Notes under the pieces: generated by a model | The model's database searches: none | The model's input: the letters and a program-made list of their open reading frames with translations, nothing else | Told to the model about the DNA's origin: nothing | Program-made: the position numbers and the translations under genes | Source: Bifidobacteriaceae bacterium | GTDB lineage: Bacteria; Actinomycetota; Actinomycetes; Actinomycetales; WQXJ01 | DNA length: 12,651 bases | Direction of reading: 5' to 3' | Assembly: GCA_031278075.1 (NCBI GenBank) | Contig: JAITLE010000173.1 | Location: 1-12,651, forward strand | In this document: positions 1 through 4,946 of the stretch, piece by piece | How the letters are laid out: the number at the start of each line of letters is the position of its first letter | How positions within the stretch are numbered: position 1 is the stretch's first letter

Positions 1-606
1 CGCCTCAGCGCGGAGCTTAACCAGCTCGATGCAGAACTCGATCGCCTACGGTCGGCATATGATCGGATCGTGTCGGAGCATCAGCGTTTTCACTCGGAGG
101 CTCAAACGTCTGATGCGAGACATGGCGACATCATGGCCCGTTGGGATGCCGCAGCGAAACGATACAACGCCAGAGTAGACGAATACCAGGCCAAACGGCG
201 CGTGTACAACGCAAAAGTGCGCGAGCGCAACGCCAAGGTAGACGAATACCAGGCCAAACGGCGCGTACACGACGCCAAATGGGGCGAATACAACGCCAAA
301 GTGGACGAATACAATTCTCGACTCCAATTCTTGAAAGAGCGCCACGCCAGCAGACCGTCGCAATCCCGCCGAGGCGGCTCCACCCTGTATGATCGGAGCC
401 TGCGTCCAGGCACAGTTCCGTCGGGCGCCGCAGGTGTCTTTGCCAGACGCGACGGCGCGCCCGGTCACTCAACCCAGTACTACGACGATGGGTACCGGGT
501 TTCGTGGGGCACAGACGGTGAACGGGACCACGCGCCGCATTGGACAAACCAGACAGTCGGTAAAAAACATCCAGACCGCCACATTGCTCCGCCTGACACG
601 AGGTAG
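1..606 (+). CDS. Partial coiled-coil protein with heptad repeats, function unknown
   Basis: The reading frame is open from base 1 and stops with TAG at 604-606, so the true start lies left of the window; 201 residues are visible. Residues 1-30 (RLSAELNQLDAELDRLRSAY and onward) have the Leu spacing of a coiled coil. Residues 55-110 are eight back-to-back heptads of the form YNAKVDE or YQAKRRV. If Val/Arg sits at a and Tyr at d, the whole segment can form one long, highly charged helix with an unusual tyrosine-rich core. From about residue 115 the chain becomes Ser/Gly/Arg/Asp-rich and looks disordered, ending in a Tyr/Asp/Trp/His-rich stretch (YYDDGYRVSWGTD). I see no signal peptide, membrane segment or enzyme motif, and I do not recognise the family. 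The GTG at 70 is an internal possible start, but the coiled-coil pattern continues upstream of it. Codon use is visibly less G/C-biased than in the housekeeping genes, which fits acquired DNA. Confidence 0.7.
   Translation, partial: RLSAELNQLDAELDRLRSAYDRIVSEHQRFHSEAQTSDARHGDIMARWDAAAKRYNARVDEYQAKRRVYNAKVRERNAKVDEYQAKRRVHDAKWGEYNAKVDEYNSRLQFLKERHASRPSQSRRGGSTLYDRSLRPGTVPSGAAGVFARRDGAPGHSTQYYDDGYRVSWGTDGERDHAPHWTNQTVGKKHPDRHIAPPDTR
163..330 (+). repeat. Eight tandem 21-nt (heptad) coding repeats with a 63-nt higher-order duplication
   Basis: In frame with the coiled-coil gene, eight 21-nt units encode YNARVDE, YQAKRRV, YNAKVRE, RNAKVDE, YQAKRRV, HDAKWGE, YNAKVDE and YNSRLQF. On top of this, bases 175-203 and 238-266 are identical over 29 nt, exactly 63 nt apart, and the match continues imperfectly on both sides. 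This suggests a fairly recent three-heptad duplication of an older heptad array. Translation is unbroken throughout, so selection or recent origin has kept the frame. Confidence 0.85.
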
Positions 607-637
607 CAGGTGTCTTCCGGGGCAGGTGTGCATAAGA

Positions 638-870
638 TTGTTCGCCGATCTGGAGGATAGCCGTTGGGAAGCGGCCGCCCTCAAAGCCCGCACCAGCGAC
701 GAGCGGGTCGTGCTCCGGCTGTTGGCCGCCCTGGTGTCGATGAGCGGGGATGGTCTCGACCCGGCGGACGCGCTCGGATCGGACGCGGCCACACGGGCGG
801 GGAACGCCCCCTCCGCGCTGGGGCCGCAGAGCTGCTTGAGACCGACGCCGGGCGCGCCGGACGGCTTTGA
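638..870 (+). pseudogene. Frameshifted remnant of an unknown coding sequence
   Basis: From the TTG at 638 to about 795 the frame has the typical high-GC coding signature: most third positions are G or C while second positions are mixed. It reads like a soluble helical protein (for example SDERVVLRLLAALVSMSGDG). After about 800 that signature weakens, and the neighbouring frame takes over with a plausible tail (ERPLRAGAAELLETDAGRAG) and a TGA at 868-870. The two frames would join if one G were restored in the GGGG run at 799-802, giving about 77 residues. I therefore read it as a decayed or truncated gene with a one-base deletion, or a sequencing error. No family is recognised. The 5' end is uncertain because the frame is open further upstream and TTG 638 has no good ribosome binding site. 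Confidence 0.35.
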
Positions 871-893
871 GGCTGACTTCCTGAGCGAACCGT

Positions 894-946
894 CTTTGAA
901 CCCTCTTTGGACCCTCCAGGGGTGTCTTGGACCCGTTTTCGGACCC
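894..946. repeat. Short degenerate repeat cluster with GGACCC words
   Basis: CTTTGAACCCT (894-904) is followed directly by CTTTGGACCCT (905-915), a tandem pair with period 11 and one mismatch. GGACCC recurs at 909, 929 and 941. The cluster lies in non-coding DNA. It may be slippage debris or protein-binding half-sites; nothing in the sequence tells which. Confidence 0.5.
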
Positions 947-1041
947 CCGTCACTTGGTCAGATGAGCTTCAACAAACATGGCTGGCGCCTTCTCGCGCGG
1001 GGTCAGACCACTGGTCAACGCTGGTCTCAACCATTTGGTCA

Positions 1042-1125
1042 GGGCCAAGGTGGGCTCTTCGCGATGGGGTGTCAGCGCTTGATCGCGATGACCGCCAGTC
1101 ATCGGTTCAAGTCCGATCTGGCCCA
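1042..1125 (+). other. tRNA-like sequence: intact T-arm plus acceptor complement (relic or attachment site)
   Basis: Bases 1101-1117 form a perfect T-arm: five-base stem ATCGG/CCGAT around the seven-base loop TTCAAGT, which fits the TTCRANY consensus exactly. It is followed by CTGGCCC and an A, the place and composition of a 3' acceptor strand and discriminator. Upstream, GGGCCA at 1042-1047 pairs with TGGCCC at 1119-1124, giving an 84-nt span that would suit a long-variable-arm tRNA. The middle does not fold convincingly into D and anticodon arms, and the usual T8, A14 and G18-G19 are not clear. A competing 7-bp hairpin (CGATGAC 1086-1092 with GTCATCG 1098-1104) overlaps the T-stem. No CCA follows. 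I read it as a tRNA relic or the 3' tRNA piece left at an integration site, not a working tRNA. Confidence 0.35.
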
Positions 1126-1164
1126 CGTCATCGTCGATTCCTCGCCGCGCGCTCTTCGACACAC

Positions 1165-1192
1165 AAGGGGGCGGCACGCCGCCAAAGGCCTT
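1165..1192 (-). terminator. Possible terminator behind the nucleotidyltransferase gene
   Basis: About 29 nt beyond the minus-strand stop at 1221, GGCGG (1170-1174) and CCGCC (1179-1183) form a 5-bp G/C stem with a four-base loop. Outer AAGG (1165-1168) and CCTT (1189-1192) extend it across a small internal loop. There is no T-run, as is common in high-GC organisms. The stem is short, so the call is tentative. Confidence 0.3.
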
Positions 1193-1220
1193 CATCGCGG
1201 CGTGGCCGCAGGTCAGGCCC

Positions 1221-2066
1221 CTAGTCCAGGGTGCGCACCCAGACCGTGGCGCGGCGGTCGAGGGTCTCCGAGTAATCCAGGGACCAGCGTTGCGCGGCCT
1301 GGATCGCCTGGATGCGGAAAACATCCATTGTCTCGATCAACGCGGCGCGCACACTCGCCGCGTCGAACGCGGCGAACGTCGCGGCCAAGTCCTTCTGGAA
1401 GCGGGCGCCACCCCAGGCCTCGATGTGGCGGCCGTCCCAATAAGTGTCACAATCCGGTCCCTTGATGGCCCGCGTGATCCACGTCTGCATCTGGATCATC
1501 GCGTCCTTCAGCGGTCCGTCCACAATCCCGAGGGCGCTCCACACCTCGCCGCGGCCCAGCCGACGCGCGGCCCTGACCACGTCGATCCAGAAGCGGGACA
1601 CCAGCTCGGCGAACTCCTCCTGCGACGGCCGACCCGGGCGGGTCTCTTCGCCGGCCAGCTCCTCCAAACCAGTCGGCACCGGGCCGCCAGCCTTGAGCAC
1701 CTGGAACCCGCGCCGCGCGACGTCCGCCAAGATCCGGCGAGGTGTCCCCTCGAGGGCGGGCACGGCATCGTCCGGAAGGATCAACAAGTCGAGCTGGACG
1801 GCGCCGTCGAGCAGCAGCCGCCGCACCGGCAAACCGGGCGACGAACGGTCCACGGTGGAGGCCCAAACCCGGCCCAGCGGGCTGAGCCACCGGATCTCCG
1901 CGAGTGATTCGGCGGGGTTGGCCGCGAAGACGAGCACGTCCAGGTCGGAGGCCTCGTCGGCTGCGGCACGGGCCCGCGACCCGATCACCGCCGCCCCGGT
2001 CACGGCGTCGGTCTCGGCGAGCAGCGCTGAGAGTTGGTCCAAGGTCTCGAAGTAGGTGTTTGCCAC
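1221..2066 (-). CDS. ANT(6)-like aminoglycoside/streptomycin adenylyltransferase family protein
   Basis: The 281-residue product resembles the aminoglycoside 6-adenylyltransferase family, which transfers AMP from ATP to streptomycin-type antibiotics. The nucleotidyltransferase core is visible: Gly29-Ser30 in VIGSRARAAADEASDLDVLVF, Asp41 and Asp43 of the metal site, and a third acidic residue, Asp93, in QLDLLIL. The helical C-terminal part has family-like segments FWIDVVRAARRLGRGEVWSA and HIEAWGGARF. Start: GTG at 2066, preceded by TAAGGT, which can serve as ribosome binding site or as a -10 for a leaderless message. An in-frame ATG at 2189 would run through the promoter region of the divergent gene and add a sequence with no family resemblance. 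Many chromosomal members in actinobacteria have unknown substrates, so resistance is not shown. Transcribed away from the alpha-glucosidase gene. Confidence 0.8.
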   Translation of the reverse strand: MANTYFETLDQLSALLAETDAVTGAAVIGSRARAAADEASDLDVLVFAANPAESLAEIRWLSPLGRVWASTVDRSSPGLPVRRLLLDGAVQLDLLILPDDAVPALEGTPRRILADVARRGFQVLKAGGPVPTGLEELAGEETRPGRPSQEEFAELVSRFWIDVVRAARRLGRGEVWSALGIVDGPLKDAMIQMQTWITRAIKGPDCDTYWDGRHIEAWGGARFQKDLAATFAAFDAASVRAALIETMDVFRIQAIQAAQRWSLDYSETLDRRATVWVRTLD

Positions 2067-2073
2067 GGCATTG

Positions 2074-2079
2074 ACCTTA
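2074..2079 (-). promoter_or_regulatory. TAAGGT: -10 box of a leaderless message, or ribosome binding site
   Basis: On the minus strand TAAGGT lies seven bases before the GTG at 2066. TANNNT at this distance is the usual layout of leaderless actinobacterial promoters, but the AAGG inside it is also an acceptable Shine-Dalgarno core. No clear -35 is seen at 16-19 nt. The sequence alone cannot separate the two readings; either supports the 2066 start. Confidence 0.35.
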
Positions 2080-2140
2080 CCGCTCGGCTCTCGCCAGCGC
2101 TGCTGTCCAAGGTGAGGCATTTGCCGCCACGCCCGATTTG

Positions 2141-2165
2141 GCGCCTCTGCGCCTCTCGGGCGCCG
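2141..2165. repeat. Tandem GCGCCTCT pair and GGCGCC inverted repeat in the divergent promoter region
   Basis: GCGCCTCT occurs twice in perfect tandem (2141-2156), followed by GGGCGCC. With the GGCGCC at 2140-2145 this forms an inverted pair about 40 nt upstream of the alpha-glucosidase start and between the two divergent genes. It could be a regulator site, but no recognised sugar-repressor operator is seen. Confidence 0.3.
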
Positions 2166-2188
2166 GCTGAAGAGGTGGCGCCCAGGCA

Positions 2189-2194
2189 TAGGAT
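2189..2194 (+). promoter_or_regulatory. TAGGAT: candidate -10 box (leaderless) or ribosome binding site of the alpha-glucosidase gene
   Basis: TAGGAT ends six bases before the ATG at 2201, the spacing expected when transcription starts at the start codon. The AGGA within it could alternatively pair with 16S rRNA at seven-base spacing. No good -35 is visible. Confidence 0.4.
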
Positions 2195-2200
2195 CTAGGG

Positions 2201-3865
2201 ATGACGCTGAGCGACGACAAAAACTGGTGGCGCACCGCCGCCGTGTACCAGATTTATCCGAGATCTTTCGCGGACGCGAACGGCGACGGCATCGGCGACC
2301 TGAACGGGATCACCTCCCGGGTCGACTACCTGGCGCAGCTCGGCGTCGACGCCGTCTGGCTCTCCCCGTTCTACCCTTCCGCGCTCGCGGACGGGGGTTA
2401 CGACGTGGACGATCACCGCGACGTGGATCCGCGGCTCGGCACGCTCGCGGACTTCGACCGTCTGGTCGCCGCGCTGCATGGGGCGGGGATTCGGGTGATC
2501 GTCGACATAGTGCCGAATCACACCGGGTCGGGGCACAAGTGGTTCCGCGAGGCGCTCGCCTCCCCACGCGGTTCAGCCGCGCGCGACCGGTACGTCTTCC
2601 TCGACGGCCTAGGGGACGACGCCGACCAGCCGCCATCCGATTGGGGCGCCGCTTTCGGCGGGAACGTTTGGGAGCCCGTCGGGGACGGCCAGTTCTACCT
2701 CCACTTGTTCGCGCGCGAACAACCCGACTTGAACTGGGCGAACCGGGAGGTGAGGGATGACTTCTTGAAGACTTTGCGCTTTTGGGCGGACCGCGGCGTG
2801 GACGGTTTCAGGGTGGATGTGGCGATGGCGCTGGCGAAGGATCTGACCGCCCGGCCGCTCCCGTCCGCGGCGGAGTTGGAGCGGATCGGGCCTGGGCCGG
2901 ATCATCCCTACACCGACCGTGACGAGGTCCACGAGATCTTCCGCGAGTGGCGCGCTGTCCTCGACTCGTACGACCCGCCGCGGCCGGCCGTCGGCGAGGT
3001 CTGGGTGGACGATCCGGCGCGCCGCGTCCTTTACGCCCTCAGCAGCGAGCTGGGCCAGGCGTTCAACTTCGACCTGCTTCGGGCTGACTGGTCGGCGGAG
3101 GCGTTCCGCGCGGTGGTGGCGCGGAACCTTCAGCTGGCGGCGGCGGCCGGCTCCAGTTCGACCTGGGTGTTCTCGAACCACGATGTGGTGCGGGCCGCGT
3201 CCAGGCTGGCCTTGCCGGCAGCGGGCGGGGGCGACGCGAGTTATGCGCGCGACGACGCTTGGCTCCAGTCCGGCGGGCTCACACCCGCGATCGATCCCGC
3301 CGAGGGTCTGGCCCGAGCCCGCGCGGCCGCCCTGTTCATGCTGGCGCTCCCAGGTTCCGCATACCTCTACCAAGGCGAGGAGCTGGGCCTGCCCGAGGTG
3401 GTCGAGATCCCCCCCGCCGCCCGGCAGGACCCGACCTTCCACCGCACCGGCGGCGCGACGATAGGCCGTGACGGCGCCCGCGTCCCGCTCCCGTGGAGCG
3501 AGGAGGGGCCGTCGTTCGGCTTCGGGTCGGGCCCGGCGCATCTGCCGCAGCCGGACTACTTCCAAACTTACGCGGCTTCACGCCAAGACGGGGTGGCGGG
3601 GTCCACGCTTGAGCTGTATCGCGCCGCGTTGCGCCTCCGCGAAGCGTTGCGCGCCGACGAGTCTCTCGCTTGGGTGGACGATGCCGACCTGCCCGGCGAC
3701 GTGCTCGCCTTCAGTCGCGGAAATGGCTGGCGCTGCTATTCCAACTTCGGGGCCGCGCCGGCGGTGTTGCCGCCCGGGCGGGTGCTGATCTGTTCGGACC
3801 CGGCCGGCGTGGGCGCCAAGCGGGAGCTGCCCGGAAACGCCACGGCTTGGCTGGCGTGTGGCTGA
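2201..3865 (+). CDS. GH13 alpha-glucosidase / oligo-1,6-glucosidase-type enzyme
   Basis: The 554-residue product is a complete cytoplasmic glycoside hydrolase family 13 enzyme that should release glucose from maltose- or isomaltose-type oligosaccharides. The (beta/alpha)8 barrel starts with WWRTAAVYQIYPRSFADANG. Conserved regions follow in order: I, DIVPNHTG (Asp102, His107); V, QPDLNWANREVRDDF (about 175-188); II, GFRVDVAMA with nucleophile Asp206; III, VGEVWV with acid/base Glu266; IV, FSNHDVVR with transition-state Asp328. LALPGSAYLYQGEELGLPEV (381-400) is typical of this branch. A short beta-sandwich C-terminal domain ends near residue 554. All catalytic residues are present and the length is normal. 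There is no signal peptide, so the substrate must be imported; no transporter gene is nearby. Specificity (alpha-1,4, alpha-1,6, sucrose isomers) cannot be settled by eye. Confidence 0.93.
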   Translation: MTLSDDKNWWRTAAVYQIYPRSFADANGDGIGDLNGITSRVDYLAQLGVDAVWLSPFYPSALADGGYDVDDHRDVDPRLGTLADFDRLVAALHGAGIRVIVDIVPNHTGSGHKWFREALASPRGSAARDRYVFLDGLGDDADQPPSDWGAAFGGNVWEPVGDGQFYLHLFAREQPDLNWANREVRDDFLKTLRFWADRGVDGFRVDVAMALAKDLTARPLPSAAELERIGPGPDHPYTDRDEVHEIFREWRAVLDSYDPPRPAVGEVWVDDPARRVLYALSSELGQAFNFDLLRADWSAEAFRAVVARNLQLAAAAGSSSTWVFSNHDVVRAASRLALPAAGGGDASYARDDAWLQSGGLTPAIDPAEGLARARAAALFMLALPGSAYLYQGEELGLPEVVEIPPAARQDPTFHRTGGATIGRDGARVPLPWSEEGPSFGFGSGPAHLPQPDYFQTYAASRQDGVAGSTLELYRAALRLREALRADESLAWVDDADLPGDVLAFSRGNGWRCYSNFGAAPAVLPPGRVLICSDPAGVGAKRELPGNATAWLACG

Positions 3866-3960
3866 GCGGGAGGACACGGCGCGGGGGCTGGCGGCGAGCG
3901 GCGCGGGGTGGCGCGCGGGAATCGCTTGACGATTGACCAGCGGGTGGGCGAATCTGCTGC

Positions 3961-3966
3961 GACAAT
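3961..3966 (+). promoter_or_regulatory. GACAAT: -10 box of a leaderless promoter for the DUF805 gene
   Basis: GACAAT matches the -10 consensus at four of six bases and ends six bases before the ATG at 3973. No Shine-Dalgarno sequence precedes that ATG, so a leaderless message fits best. TTGACG (3926-3931) and TTGACC (3933-3938) lie upstream and look like -35 boxes, but the spacers (29 and 22 bases) are longer than the usual 16-19. Confidence 0.45.
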
Positions 3967-3972
3967 GGCCGC

Positions 3973-4743
3973 ATGACTTACGCATATCCGACGCCAGCCG
4001 TCGCTCCTTCACTCGATCAGCCCTATTACGGCGCCTCCCTGGGGAAGGCCGTCGCGCGGTTCTTCCGCAAATATGCCACGTTCTCTGGGAGGGCCTCCCG
4101 GTCCGAGTATTGGTGGACCTACCTCTTCGTCAACGTGGTCTTCATGGTGCTGTACGCGCCCTGCCTCGTCGCCATCGTCTCCGCCGCGGATTCGTTCACC
4201 GCCTGGGTCGAGGACATTCAGAACGCCTCGCAACGCGGATCCGCGATACCGGAGCTGCCGGATGAGCTGGCCGAGATCTTCACAGGCCTGACCGGAGTCT
4301 CCTTCACCATCGGTGTGGTTTGGTCCTTCGCGATCCTGGTCCCAATGCTCGCGCTCACCTGGCGTCGGCTGCATGACGCCAACCTGCCCGGCCCGCTCTT
4401 CTTCCTCGGGGTCATCCCGTTGGTGCTGATGATCCTGTGCCTGCTCGGGCCCAACCCCGAAGGCAAGCGGTTCGATCTCGACGGCGGCCAGTCGGGCCCG
4501 CTCGCGGCCCCTCCGGACGGCTACCCTCTAGCGGGTTACGGCGAATATCCCCCGCCCGGCCAACCTGGAGGGTACACACCGCCTGGCTATGGCTGGCCAC
4601 AGCAGGGCGGGTACCCGCCGCCGGAGAACCACCCCGTCACGCCGCCGCCCCCGTACCCGGGTGGCGTGGGCGGCTACGCCCCGCCGGCCGAACCGCCTGA
4701 GCCGACCGTCGGTCCCGACGGCTTGCCTCGTCACCCGGGCTGA
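3973..4743 (+). CDS. DUF805 membrane protein with Pro/Gly/Tyr-rich C-terminal tail
   Basis: The 256-residue product has a DUF805 domain from about residue 22 to 168. It shows the family's N-terminal signature FFRKYATFSGRASRSEYWW (30-48), which precedes the first membrane helix, and the loop motif RRLHDANLPG (131-140) before the last one. Hydrophobic spans lie at about 49-70, 111-130 and 141-159, leaving the short N-terminus and long C-terminus probably on the cytoplasmic side. From about 180 the tail is a low-complexity series of PPPGQPGGY, TPPGYGWP and QGGYPPP-like units, ending in LPRHPG. Such tails are common on actinobacterial membrane proteins. The function of DUF805 is unknown. The gene follows the alpha-glucosidase by 107 bp with its own candidate promoter and is probably a separate unit. 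Confidence 0.88.
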   Translation: MTYAYPTPAVAPSLDQPYYGASLGKAVARFFRKYATFSGRASRSEYWWTYLFVNVVFMVLYAPCLVAIVSAADSFTAWVEDIQNASQRGSAIPELPDELAEIFTGLTGVSFTIGVVWSFAILVPMLALTWRRLHDANLPGPLFFLGVIPLVLMILCLLGPNPEGKRFDLDGGQSGPLAAPPDGYPLAGYGEYPPPGQPGGYTPPGYGWPQQGGYPPPENHPVTPPPPYPGGVGGYAPPAEPPEPTVGPDGLPRHPG

Positions 4744-4759
4744 GCCCACCCGATCGGAC

Positions 4760-4796
4760 CGTCCGCGGCCGCCGTGGCGCCTCGCGGCCGCGGACG
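4760..4796 (+). terminator. Strong hairpin terminator behind the DUF805 gene (possibly bidirectional)
   Basis: A perfect 13-bp stem (arms 4760-4772 and 4784-4796, GTCCGCGGCCGC core) closes an 11-base loop, 16 bases after the stop codon. There is no T-run, as often in actinobacteria. Because it stands between converging genes it may act in both directions. Confidence 0.7.
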
Positions 4797-4884
4797 TCTC
4801 CGCTGGTCCCGCCGCCCGCGTTGGCGCCCAGCGGGAGGCCCGCCGCGCGCTTCGGACGCCTGGTCGCCAACGAACCTGAGGACT

Positions 4885-4924
4885 GGCGCCCACCGTCCGC
4901 GAGGCGCGCCAGCCGGACGGCGCC
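4885..4924 (-). terminator. Hairpin terminator behind the alanine symporter gene
   Basis: CCGTCCG (4893-4899) pairs with CGGACGG (4914-4920); after a two-base bulge GGCG (4885-4888) pairs with CGCC (4921-4924). The hairpin sits 22 bases beyond the minus-strand stop at 4947. It shares the word ACCGTCCGCG with the terminator at 4760-4796. A third, weaker inverted pair (CCGCTGG 4800-4806, CCAGCGG 4828-4834) lies between them. Confidence 0.5.
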
Positions 4925-4946
4925 GTGCTTAGCCGGCGCGGGCGAG

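Larger units (their letters stand above)
607..1220. other. 614-bp stretch without an intact gene: relics and short repeats
   Basis: No intact gene can be supported between the coiled-coil gene and the nucleotidyltransferase gene. The stretch holds a frameshifted coding remnant (638-870), a tandem 11-nt repeat with recurring GGACCC (894-946), five GGTC-type words (956-1041), a tRNA-like T-arm with matching acceptor halves (1042-1125) and a small hairpin behind the minus-strand gene (1165-1192). Third-position bias disappears right of about 870. A long plus-strand frame running through to 1465 is open only because the DNA is G/C-rich. Confidence 0.6.

Noticed and set aside
163..330. Possible CRISPR-like regular repeat array
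   Set aside because: The units are contiguous, in-frame heptad codons without unique spacers, and translate to a coherent coiled coil.
664..870. Small 68-codon gene with TTG start and an ideal GGAGG seven bases upstream
   Set aside because: The ribosome site is attractive, but from 664 to about 790 third positions in this frame are not G/C-biased and the peptide is Arg/Gly/Pro-rich, as expected of a shadow frame. The neighbouring frame carries the coding signal there.
1042..1125. Functional tRNA gene
   Set aside because: The T-arm and acceptor fit, but no D-arm or anticodon arm with conserved bases can be drawn, and a competing hairpin uses the T-stem.
389..1465. Long plus-strand open frame (358 codons)
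   Set aside because: It overlaps two better-supported genes, loses third-position coding bias after about 800, and has no family resemblance beyond the short remnant reported at 638-870.
2067..2189. Extended N-terminus of the nucleotidyltransferase from ATG 2189
   Set aside because: It would add 41 Arg/Pro-rich residues outside the family fold and run to within 12 bases of the divergent alpha-glucosidase start.
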